From Streptomyces rubradiris (lineage in GTDB: Bacteria; Actinomycetota; Actinomycetes; Streptomycetales; Streptomycetaceae): a DNA stretch of 64,000 bases. Below, in pieces: positions 40,862-48,423 of this stretch. The notes beneath the pieces are model-generated. The model saw only the letters and a program-made list of their open reading frames with translations, searched no databases and was not told the DNA's origin. Location: NCBI RefSeq assembly GCF_016860525.1, contig NZ_BNEA01000015.1, positions 5,666,501 to 5,730,500 of the forward strand. The letters run 5' to 3'. The position numbers and the translations under genes are program-made. Each line of letters begins with the position of its first letter. Positions within the stretch are counted from its first letter, which is position 1.

Positions 40862-41826
40862 TGGCTGTGGGTGGGCCGCCCGTCCTCGTTGTCACGCGCC
40901 TGGACGACGCGACGGCTGATGAAGTGATCACTGAACTGAACCGGCGTCGCGTGCCAGTAGTCCGCCTGGACCCCGGCGACTTCCCCCGCGAGGTGACCCT
41001 GTTCGGAACCTTCGACAGCACCGGGACCGGTGGCACTCTCGCCACCGCGTCCCGGAGCGTCGACCTCGGGAACGTCCGCTCGGTGTACTGGCGGCGGCCC
41101 ACCCCCTACACCGCCGACCTTGCCATGGACGCGCAGACCGGCCGATGGGCCGTCGGAGAAGCCCGTTACGGGCTCGGCGGTATCCTCGCCACTCTCCCCG
41201 GCGCGCACTACCTTAACCACCCATGGCGCAACAGGGATGCCGAGTACAAGCCGGCGCAACTGGCCACGGCTGCCGCCTGCGGTTTTACCGTGCCACCCAC
41301 GCTCATCACCAACGTCCCCGACCGCGCCCGCGCCTTCGCCGCTGAACACGGGCCGGTCATCTACAAGCCGCTCAGGGAAACCGAGTACATCGACGGCACC
41401 GGCCGCGCGCTCACCGTGTGGATCGAGGACGTCATCCCAGAACAGATCGACGACCGTCTACGTCACACCGCGCACCTGTTCCAGCAGCGCGTCAGCAAGT
41501 CCGCAGACATCCGCCTTACCGCCGTCGGCGACCACCTCACTGCCGTCCGCATCGACGGCTCACCTGGCGTGGACTGGCGCCGCCATTACGACCGGCTCAC
41601 CTACACCCCCGTGCCCGTCCCTCCGGCCATCGTCAAAGGCGTGCGCACCTACCTCGATGCTTTCGGACTGACCTTCGGCGCCTTCGACTTCGGTCTGGAC
41701 CGTGAGGGCGTCTGGCACTGGTATGAGTGCAACCCCAACGGTCAATGGGCCTGGTTCCCAGGCCACATCACTGCTCCCATCAAGCACGCCATCGCCGACT
41801 GCCTACAGCATGGAGCCCTCGCATGA
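40861..41826 (+). CDS. tgmB: ATP-grasp ribosomal peptide maturase
   Basis: This is a 321-residue protein starting at ATG 40861. The N-terminal pre-ATP-grasp domain has the family motif SVYWRRPTPY (residues 74-83). The ATP-grasp fold shows the nucleotide-binding lysine K169 in VIYKPLRETEYIDG, acidic hinge residues in the VWIEDVIPEQ region, RLTAVGDHLTAVRIDG, and the metal-binding ECNPNGQWAWF (289-299). The family links Ser/Thr (ester) or Lys (amide) side chains of the precursor to Asp/Glu using ATP. It lies between its substrate gene and the methyltransferase gene, overlapping both, so the trio is translated as a unit. Confidence 0.92.
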   Translation: MAVGGPPVLVVTRLDDATADEVITELNRRRVPVVRLDPGDFPREVTLFGTFDSTGTGGTLATASRSVDLGNVRSVYWRRPTPYTADLAMDAQTGRWAVGEARYGLGGILATLPGAHYLNHPWRNRDAEYKPAQLATAAACGFTVPPTLITNVPDRARAFAAEHGPVIYKPLRETEYIDGTGRALTVWIEDVIPEQIDDRLRHTAHLFQQRVSKSADIRLTAVGDHLTAVRIDGSPGVDWRRHYDRLTYTPVPVPPAIVKGVRTYLDAFGLTFGAFDFGLDREGVWHWYECNPNGQWAWFPGHITAPIKHAIADCLQHGALA

Positions 41827-42947
41827 CCGACCCCGCCGAGCTGCGCCGCCAACTCGCCGCCGCCGTCCCCGTGGACGACCCGGCATGGCGCACAGCCCTC
41901 GAAACGGTGCCCCGCGAACTCTTCCTGGGCAACGGCCTGTTCCAGTTCGACGGCCGCCAGTGGACCCCCGTGCACCGTGACCGGACCGATCCCGGAAAGT
42001 GGCTGGGGCTCGTTTACCAGGACACCACCTGGGTCACCCAGGTCGACGGCACCACCGCGGTCGACGCCACCGGACCCGTCACCGGCCGCCCCACCTCGTC
42101 CAGCACGCTGCCCTCCCTGATCGTGCGCATGCTCGACGTCGCCGGGATCAGCGAGGGTCACAAGGTGCTGGAGATCGGCACCGGTACGGGCTATTCCACC
42201 GCCATCCTGTGCAGCCGCCTCGGCGACAACAACGTGTACTCCATCGAGTACGACCCGGGCCTGGCCGCCGCGGCGGCCGACCACATCCACGCCGCCGGGT
42301 ATCACCCCACGCTGATCACCGGCGACGGCCTAGCCGGGCACGAGGACGACGCCGAATACGACCACATCGTGGCCACCTGCGCCGTCCGCCACATCCCCCC
42401 AGCCTGGCTGTACCAAGTGCGCGCCGGCGGAACCATCACCACAACCATCAGCGGATGGATGCTCGCCTCCGGACTCGTCCGCCTCACCGTCCAGGACGAC
42501 GGCACCGCCACAGGCCGCTTCCACCCCGACGAGATCGGCTACATGCTCGCCCGCCCCCACGAACGCCCTCCCCGACCCACCTTCCGCCAGTATCCCGGCC
42601 ACACCCGCGCCACCCGCGTGAACCCCGCACTCCTGGACGACTGGACCGGGCAGTTCCTCGCTCAGCTCGCCGCACCGTCCGCCGAACTCATGACCACCAG
42701 CACGGGCGTGATCCTCGTGGACGTCGCCACCGGGTCACAGGCGTGGACCGAACCGGTCGGACGCGGCTGGACCGTGCACCAGCACGGCCCTCTTCGCCTC
42801 TGGGATCAGGTGGAAGACGCTCTCACTGCCTGGCAGGACGCGGGCTCACCCCCACACTCCGACCTCGGCCTGACCGTGGACCCGGACGGCACCCAACAAG
42901 TGTGGCTCGGAGCACCCGACGGCCGCTCCTGGAACCTGCCGGCCTGA
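41823..42947 (+). CDS. tgmC: PIMT-like methyltransferase of the graspetide system
   Basis: This 374-residue protein starts at ATG 41823 (4-bp overlap with tgmB). The N-terminal half resembles protein-L-isoaspartate O-methyltransferase: PSLIVRMLDVAGISEGHKVL leads into SAM motif I VLEIGTGTGYSTA (residues ~115-127), then SIEYDPGLAAAA and the DHIVATCAVRHIPPAW block. The C-terminal ~150 residues are the extension typical of 'methyltransferase, ATP-grasp peptide maturase system' proteins. Characterised relatives methylate an Asp side chain in the cross-linked peptide, which then closes to an aspartimide. The D74-G75 site in the precursor would suit this. The reaction on this peptide is inferred. 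Confidence 0.9.
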   Translation: MTDPAELRRQLAAAVPVDDPAWRTALETVPRELFLGNGLFQFDGRQWTPVHRDRTDPGKWLGLVYQDTTWVTQVDGTTAVDATGPVTGRPTSSSTLPSLIVRMLDVAGISEGHKVLEIGTGTGYSTAILCSRLGDNNVYSIEYDPGLAAAAADHIHAAGYHPTLITGDGLAGHEDDAEYDHIVATCAVRHIPPAWLYQVRAGGTITTTISGWMLASGLVRLTVQDDGTATGRFHPDEIGYMLARPHERPPRPTFRQYPGHTRATRVNPALLDDWTGQFLAQLAAPSAELMTTSTGVILVDVATGSQAWTEPVGRGWTVHQHGPLRLWDQVEDALTAWQDAGSPPHSDLGLTVDPDGTQQVWLGAPDGRSWNLPA

Positions 42948-42979
42948 CCCACTGGTGTCGGGGCTGGGCGACGCGATCG

Positions 42980-43446
42980 TCATATGAAGGCTGTGCCGTC
43001 GCGGAGGTACAGCGGCCGTCCTGTGTCCAGTGCCTGCAGAGCGTGCTCGAACCGGCGCCCGGTGCGGTTTTGGAGGCGACCGGCGGCTTCGGTGGCCGTG
43101 ACGAAGGCTGCTTCGGACAGTTCGCCGTCTCGTGGACGTAGCCGGTCGGCCCGGTCCTCGTCCAGGGTGCCGCCGTCGAAGACGAACGCGTGTTGATCAC
43201 CCCAGGGACCCGTGCGGGGCCACCCAGTCCACCACCGCCGTATCCCGCGGCGGCTCGTCGGCCTCCGCCATCCCGCCGGGCAGGTCCCACCCCCGGTTTG
43301 CAGGTGGGGTTCACCAGGAGCACACGGCCGGACGGGTCCCGCGCAGCACATCGGCCGCCACGCGCTTGCGGGCCTGCCTGGCGTGCCCTCCGCGAGGTAC
43401 GCGTTCCACGCGTCGGTGTCGGCGGGACGGGTGCTGGGGGCCTCAT
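42980..43446 (-). pseudogene. decayed NUDIX hydrolase (duplicate of 37743-38264)
   Basis: The same strand and order as the intact gene at 37743, with matching start (CAT at 43444-43446) and stop positions. Relative to the intact copy it carries many substitutions and several single-base indels (for example an extra C in GGGACCCGTGCGG, and lost bases near 43350 and 43380). It also has an internal deletion of about 55 bases around 43240 that removes the RREL/MEELGV half of the Nudix box. It therefore cannot encode an active enzyme. It lies 32 bases beyond tgmC, convergent with it. Confidence 0.9.
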
Positions 43447-43518
43447 GTGGTGATGCCTCCCGGGGACGGCGGGATCAGAGTGGCCAGCAGAAGCATTCTG
43501 GCGTGGCGCGCATCATCG
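42980..43518. repeat. right copy of a direct duplication flanking the graspetide genes
   Basis: Positions 42980-43518 align with 37743-38336 in the same orientation, with matches on both sides of the internal deletion. The homology covers the whole NUDIX gene plus the last ~75 bases of the XRE-TPR gene (compare GGATCAG...GGCCAGCAG...AGCATTCTGGCGTGGCG in both) and stops abruptly after CATCATCG at 43518. The two copies bracket about 4.6 kb carrying the XRE gene body, HATPase, TM gene and tgmABC. Confidence 0.88.
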
Positions 43519-43569
43519 CTGGGTGGGCTCTGCTGCGGGTCGCGGTGGATGACCAGCCAGTGACTTGGT

Positions 43570-43851
43570 TCAGTCCGCCTTGAAGGGATTCAAGGTCAGG
43601 ATCTCGTGGATGTCGAGGAAGCGGCACTCGCCGGTTTCGCGGTGTACCGAGATGCAGTTGGGGCCGTAGTTGAAGTACTTCTCGTCCCGGGTTTCGATGT
43701 ACTTCACGGACTGGAAACCGAAATAGAAGAAGTCGCCCTTTTTTGTAGCGAATTCTCCGTTGCCGAACAGTGCGACCTGATCGCTCCACTCGCCGAACTT
43801 ATGGCGCAAAGCCTCCGCCGCCAGCCGCTCCGCCTGCTCCATCGTGTACAT
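43570..43851 (-). CDS. small orphan protein, immunity-protein-like
   Basis: This is a 93-residue protein with ATG at 43851 (a second ATG lies 9 bases in). The product is aromatic-rich and compact: MEQAERLAAEALRHKFGEWS, DFFYFGFQSVKYIETRDEKY, FNYGPNCISVHRETGECRFL. The pattern of an N-terminal helix and a beta sheet ending 'V-x-x-x-T-G' resembles YrhB/Imm35-type immunity or SUKH-like small proteins, but this is only a resemblance. The codons use A and T in third positions (TTTTTTGTAGCG near 43740) far more than neighbouring genes, a sign of recent transfer. It sits beside the eroded duplication, at the edge of the island. Confidence 0.6.
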   Translation of the reverse strand: MYTMEQAERLAAEALRHKFGEWSDQVALFGNGEFATKKGDFFYFGFQSVKYIETRDEKYFNYGPNCISVHRETGECRFLDIHEILTLNPFKAD

Positions 43852-44274
43852 CAGTTGGTCCTCATCAGCTTGAATGCCTTGTCAAGCATAGGACGGCTTC
43901 GATGCCCTCGCCGGCAAGGTGCCGGTCGAAGGCATCGGCCACCTAGGTGCAATCGCTCGTCCCGAGATGAAATGTGGTGCCAAGCGGGCGTCGCGTCCCA
44001 GGCGGGTACCGCCACACCGTGCCGTCCGGAGTGACGACCTGGGTGAGCCGGATCCGGCCGACGCGGACGAGGTCGGCTCCCTGACAGTCGCGTTCACCGT
44101 ACCCGTCGTCGCCGAACTGCCGCGCGGGCCAGTCGGCGGCGGTCTGGTTGCCGCTCGCCTCCCACTGGGCCGGTCCGTGCCGGCCGCCACTGTCCGCCCT
44201 CCCCCCGTCCACCACCCGGTGGACCCCAGGTTCAACCGGTCGCCGCTGTCGGCGGCGTACCCCCCGCCAAGAGC
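43852..44274. other. non-coding or decayed stretch before the MMPL gene
   Basis: No confident gene lies in this stretch. Several overlapping ORFs of 90-120 codons exist on both strands, but none shows a recognised domain or a good ribosome site. The minus-strand frame 43943-44215, ending in a plausible-looking RIRLTQVVTPDGTVWRYPPG, is the only one with protein-like character and could be a fragment of a lost gene. The promoter of the MMPL exporter must lie near the right end. Confidence 0.4.
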
Positions 44275-46488
44275 ATGGTCGGCATGAAGAATCTGACTGT
44301 GCGCATGGCCGGCTGGAGTGCCGCGCACCCTTGGCGGGGCATCGTCGGGTGGCTGGTGTTCGTCGTGCTGTGTCTCGGGGTCGGCATGGCCGTAGGCACC
44401 AACGCGGCGACCACCGAGGACTTCCGTACCGGCGAGGCGGGGCGCGGTGAGGCGATCGCCGCCGAGGGCGGGTTGCAGCAGCGGCCCGTGGAACACGTCC
44501 TGATCACTGCCAGGCACGGCGGCGGGCGGCTCGACGCCCGTGACGCCGACGCGGCCGCCGCCGATGTCACCGCCCTGATGCGCGGGCTCCCCGAGGTCCG
44601 CTCCGTCGCGAAACCGGTGTACGACGTCCGGCACACCGCCTTACGGGTCACCGTCACCCTCAACGGCCCCGAGCTGGAAGGCAAGAAGCACGTCGGGCCG
44701 CTGCTCGCGCGGACCGCCGCCGTGCAGCGGGCCCACCCCGGGCTGCGGATCGAGGAGACCGGCTCGCCCTCCATCAGCAAGGGCGTCGAGAAGCTGCGCG
44801 GCGACGACCTCTCGCGGACCGAGGTCATCGCCCTCCCGGTCACCCTGATCACCCTGCTGCTCGTCTTCGGCTCCCTCGCCATGGCCCTCGTACCACTGCT
44901 GCTCGCCCTGTCCTCGATCGTGGCGGCCGTGGGGCTGTCGATGGCGGCCTCGCACGTCTTCCCCGACGCGGGCATCGGCACCAACGTCATCCTGCTCATC
45001 GGCCTCGCCGTCGGCGTCGACTACACCCTCTTCTACCTCAAGCGGGAACGGGAGGAACGCGCCCGCGGCGGTGGCCGGATCGGCCCGCGGGCCACCGTGG
45101 AGATCGCCGCCGCCACCTCCGGCCGTGCCGTCGTCCTCTCCGGGCTCGCCGTCGCCGTCTCCAGCGCCACCCTCTACCTCGCCGACGACGTGATCTTCTC
45201 CTCCATCGCCACCAGTGCGATCGTCGTCACCCTCGTCGCCGTCGTCAGCTCCCTGACCGTCCTGCCCGCGCTGCTCGCCCGGATGGGCAGGCGCGCGGAG
45301 CGCCGGGCCGAGCGGCGGGCCGCCCGCGGGCTCGCGCCGAAGAGGCAGCGGACGTACCGGACCGGGCCCGGGCGGCTCACCGCCGCCGTGCTGCGGCCCG
45401 TCGCCAAGCGGCCCGCCGCCGCCCTCCTGGTCACGGTCCTCGCGCTGCTCGGCCTGGCCGCCCCGGTACTCGGCCTGAAGCTCACCGACATGGGCCGTGA
45501 CACCCACTCCCGCTCCATCGCCGCCATGCGGGTCTACGACCGGCTCAACGCGGCCTTCCCCGAGCTGAAGTCCATGCACCAGGTCGTCGTCCGCGCCGAC
45601 GCCGGCCGCTCAGCCGAGGTCACCGCCGCCCTGCGCGCCCTCGCCTCCGACGTCCGGGACGACCCGCGCCTGAGCGGCACCTCCACCCTGACCACCTCGC
45701 CCGACCGGCGGATCAGCATGCTCCAGCTCCAAGTCCCGCACCACGTCGGCACGGACGAGGCCCAGACCTCCCTGAAGGACATCCGCGAGCGTCACGTCCC
45801 CGGGACCGTCGGCAGGGTCACGGGCGCCGAGACCGCAGTGACCGGGGACGTCGCCCGCTACGCCGACTACCCGGCCCACCAGGCACAGAAGCTGCCGCTC
45901 ATCATCGGCGCCCTCCTCCTGGTCACCTTCGCCATGACCGTCCGGGCGTTCCGCTCCGTCGTCCTCGGCCTGGTCGGCATCGTCCTCAACCTGCTGTCCG
46001 CCGCCGCCTCACTCGGCATCCTGGTCCTGGTCTTCCAGCACACCTGGGCCGAGCGACTGGTCGGCTTCACCTCCACCGGATCGATCGGCTCCCGCGTCCC
46101 GCTGTTCCTCTTCGTGATCCTGTTCGGCCTGTCCATGGACTACCAGGTCTTCGTGATCAGCCGCATCCGGGAGGCCGCGCTGCGCGGAGTCCCCACCCGC
46201 AAGGCCGTCATCGACGGCATCGGCAGCTCGGCCGGCGTGGTCACCAGCGCCGCCGTCGTCATGGTCACCGTCTTCGCCAGCTTCGCCGCCCTGCACCTGA
46301 TCGAGATGAAGCAGATCGGCTTCAGCCTCGCCGTCGCCGTCCTGCTGGACGCCTTCGTCATCCGCATGCTGGTCCTGCCCTCCCTGATGCTGCTGCTCGG
46401 CGAGGCCAACTGGTGGCCCTCCCGGGGCGTGCGCCACGCCCGGGCCACCGCCGAACCCACGGCCCGCTCCCTGGAGCCGGTGAACTGA
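44275..46488 (+). CDS. MMPL/RND-family membrane exporter
   Basis: This 737-residue protein starts at ATG 44275, or possibly ATG 44284 (MKNLTVRMAGWS). It has two homologous halves of about six helices, each preceded by an extracytoplasmic loop. GVDYTLFYLKREREERARGG (~250-270) and GLSMDYQVFVISRIREAALRG (~620-640) are the paired proton-relay motifs of MMPL transporters. It probably exports a lipid, siderophore or antibiotic. An in-frame TTA codon at 44641-44643 (residue 123) predicts bldA dependence, i.e. late or developmental expression. A two-component system follows 51 bases downstream on the same strand and may control or be co-expressed with it. Confidence 0.92.
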   Translation: MVGMKNLTVRMAGWSAAHPWRGIVGWLVFVVLCLGVGMAVGTNAATTEDFRTGEAGRGEAIAAEGGLQQRPVEHVLITARHGGGRLDARDADAAAADVTALMRGLPEVRSVAKPVYDVRHTALRVTVTLNGPELEGKKHVGPLLARTAAVQRAHPGLRIEETGSPSISKGVEKLRGDDLSRTEVIALPVTLITLLLVFGSLAMALVPLLLALSSIVAAVGLSMAASHVFPDAGIGTNVILLIGLAVGVDYTLFYLKREREERARGGGRIGPRATVEIAAATSGRAVVLSGLAVAVSSATLYLADDVIFSSIATSAIVVTLVAVVSSLTVLPALLARMGRRAERRAERRAARGLAPKRQRTYRTGPGRLTAAVLRPVAKRPAAALLVTVLALLGLAAPVLGLKLTDMGRDTHSRSIAAMRVYDRLNAAFPELKSMHQVVVRADAGRSAEVTAALRALASDVRDDPRLSGTSTLTTSPDRRISMLQLQVPHHVGTDEAQTSLKDIRERHVPGTVGRVTGAETAVTGDVARYADYPAHQAQKLPLIIGALLLVTFAMTVRAFRSVVLGLVGIVLNLLSAAASLGILVLVFQHTWAERLVGFTSTGSIGSRVPLFLFVILFGLSMDYQVFVISRIREAALRGVPTRKAVIDGIGSSAGVVTSAAVVMVTVFASFAALHLIEMKQIGFSLAVAVLLDAFVIRMLVLPSLMLLLGEANWWPSRGVRHARATAEPTARSLEPVN

Positions 46489-46539
46489 CCACGCCCGCCG
46501 CTAGGATTCCGAACACCCTTACGGATGAGGTGAGTCAGC

Positions 46540-47727
46540 GTGGCCCACGGGCGGCAGGAGCCGAGCGACCGGCTCAGCCCGGACCGAATCCGCCTGTGGA
46601 ACGCGGCGGTCTGGGTCCTGTTCGGCCTGCTGCCGACGGCCGGCGGCGTGCTCGACCGGTCGCCGGCCCGCAAGGGCTGGATGTTCGGCCTGCTCGCCCT
46701 GATCGCGCTCGGCCACGCCCTCACCCTCGCCCGCCCGCGCACCCGCCTTATGAACCGCCGGGCCTACCTGGGCCTCCTCGCTCTCACCCTCGGCGGCAGC
46801 TCGTACCTCCTCGACGGCGGAGCCGCCTTCTACGTCGTGTCCCTGCCGCAGTTCTGGCTCTACACCCGCACCCCCCGTGAGGCGGTCGCCCTCAGCGGCG
46901 GCGCCGCCGCCCTCACCGTGTTCGGCGGCACCCTCGGCCAGGGCTGGAGCCCCCAACTCCTCACCGGCAACACGGTGTTCACCCTTGCCGACTACGCTGT
47001 CGGGACCGGCCTCGGCCTGTGGATCCACCGCTTCATCGGCCAGAGCAACGAACGGCAGGAGCGGCTGACCGCCGAACTCGCCCTCACCCAGGAGGAACTG
47101 GCCCTCGCCCACCAGCGTCAGGGCGCCGCCGAGGAACGCGAGCGGATGGCCCGGGAGATCCACGACACGCTCGCCCAGGGCCTCGCCTCCATCGTCGTAC
47201 TCGCCGAAGCCGCCCGCGCCGCGCTCACCACCGACCCCGGACGCAGCGCCCAGCAGCTCGCCTCCATCGAGCAGACCGCGCGTGAGAACCTCACCGAGGC
47301 CCGAGTGCTCGTCGGCTCCGTCCCGGCGAGCGGCGTCGCGGCCGGCTCGGTCGCCACCACCCTGCGCCGCACCCTGGACCGCTTCGTCCAGGACACCGGC
47401 CTCACCGTCACCGCCGAGCTGCCCGACATCGACCTCGACCAGCGCACCCGCGTCGCCCTGCTGCGCTGCACCCAGGAATCCCTCGCCAACGTACGCAAAC
47501 ACGCCGGAGCCTCCACCGTCGGCGTCGTCCTCAGCGAAGTCCCCGGCGGCGTCGAACTGGAGATCACCGACGACGGCCGGGGCTTCGTCGTCGCGGAGTC
47601 CCGCGGCTTCGGACTCGACGGCATGCGCCGGCGCCTCGCCGAACTCGACGGGGAACTCACCGTCACCAGCTCCCCCGGGGACGGCACCCGCGTCCTCGCC
47701 ACCCTGCCCACACCCGCCCAGGACTGA
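46540..47727 (+). CDS. sensor histidine kinase (HisKA_3, NarL partner)
   Basis: This protein has 395 residues from GTG 46540. Five or six membrane helices fill residues ~20-165 (IRLWNAAVWVLFGLLPTAGG, MFGLLALIALGHALTLA, YLGLLALTLGG and others) with almost no extracytoplasmic loops, so it likely senses the membrane itself. H208 in RMAREIHDTLAQGLASIVVL is the phosphorylation site. The ATPase domain has the N box RCTQESLANVRKHAG, the G1 box ITDDGRGF and the G2 box GFGLDGMRRRLAEL. It lies between the MMPL exporter and its response regulator (32-base gap). Confidence 0.92.
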   Translation: MAHGRQEPSDRLSPDRIRLWNAAVWVLFGLLPTAGGVLDRSPARKGWMFGLLALIALGHALTLARPRTRLMNRRAYLGLLALTLGGSSYLLDGGAAFYVVSLPQFWLYTRTPREAVALSGGAAALTVFGGTLGQGWSPQLLTGNTVFTLADYAVGTGLGLWIHRFIGQSNERQERLTAELALTQEELALAHQRQGAAEERERMAREIHDTLAQGLASIVVLAEAARAALTTDPGRSAQQLASIEQTARENLTEARVLVGSVPASGVAAGSVATTLRRTLDRFVQDTGLTVTAELPDIDLDQRTRVALLRCTQESLANVRKHAGASTVGVVLSEVPGGVELEITDDGRGFVVAESRGFGLDGMRRRLAELDGELTVTSSPGDGTRVLATLPTPAQD

Positions 47728-47759
47728 GCCCCGGCCGCGCCCGCCCCCGAAGGAACCAG

Positions 47760-48410
47760 ATGACCGACACCGACCCCGCCACCGACCGGATACGGGTCGT
47801 CGTGGTCGACGACCACGCCGTGATGCGCGCCGGGGTCGTGGCCCTGCTGACCGGCGAGCCCGCCATCGAGATCGTCGGCGAGGCGAGCGACGGCCGCGAG
47901 GGCGTCGGCCTGGTCCGGCGGCTCGCCCCCGACGTGGCCCTCCTCGACCTGCGCATGCCGGTGCTCGACGGGGCCGCCGCCACCGCCGAGATCGTCGCCC
48001 TGCCCGTCGCCACCCGGGTGCTGATCCTCACCACGTACGACACGGACGCCGAGATCGAACGGGCCGTGGAGGCCGGCGCCGTCGGCTATCTGCTCAAGGA
48101 CACCACCCGCGAACAGCTCGCCGACGCCATCCGCTCGGCGGCACGCGGCGAGACGGTCCTCGCGCCCAAGGTCGCCGAACGCCTCGTGGCCCGCATGCGC
48201 CGCCCCGAACCCGTCGCCCTCACCGCCCGCGAACGCGAGGTGCTGCGGGCGGTCGCCGACGGCCTGTCCAACGCCGAGATCGGCCGCCGCCTGGTGATCG
48301 GCGAGGCCACGGTGAAGACCCACCTCCTGCGCGTCTTCGCCAAGCTGGACGTCAGCGACCGCACCCGCGCCGTCGTCGTGGCCCTGGAACGGGGGCTGCT
48401 GGCGGGGTGA
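47760..48410 (+). CDS. NarL/LuxR-type response regulator
   Basis: This is a 216-residue protein starting at ATG 47760 (AAGGAA upstream). The receiver has DD in VVVVDDHAVMRAGV, phospho-acceptor D63 in VALLDLRMPVLDG, and the conserved Thr/Lys in VLILTTYDTDAEI and AVGYLLKDTTREQ. The LuxR HTH is ALTAREREVLRAVADGLSNA through GEATVKTHLLRVFAKL. It is the cognate partner of the kinase just upstream; the MMPL gene is the nearest plausible target. It ends 13 bases from the convergent DUF6177 gene, with no hairpin in the gap. Confidence 0.93.
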   Translation: MTDTDPATDRIRVVVVDDHAVMRAGVVALLTGEPAIEIVGEASDGREGVGLVRRLAPDVALLDLRMPVLDGAAATAEIVALPVATRVLILTTYDTDAEIERAVEAGAVGYLLKDTTREQLADAIRSAARGETVLAPKVAERLVARMRRPEPVALTAREREVLRAVADGLSNAEIGRRLVIGEATVKTHLLRVFAKLDVSDRTRAVVVALERGLLAG

Positions 48411-48423
48411 CGCGCCCCGTGCT

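Noticed and set aside
42978..43518. Attachment-site or phage-type duplication (att repeats)
   Set aside because: The repeats are several hundred bases of coding DNA, not a short tRNA-end or core site, and no integrase or tRNA gene is nearby. Ordinary duplication is simpler.
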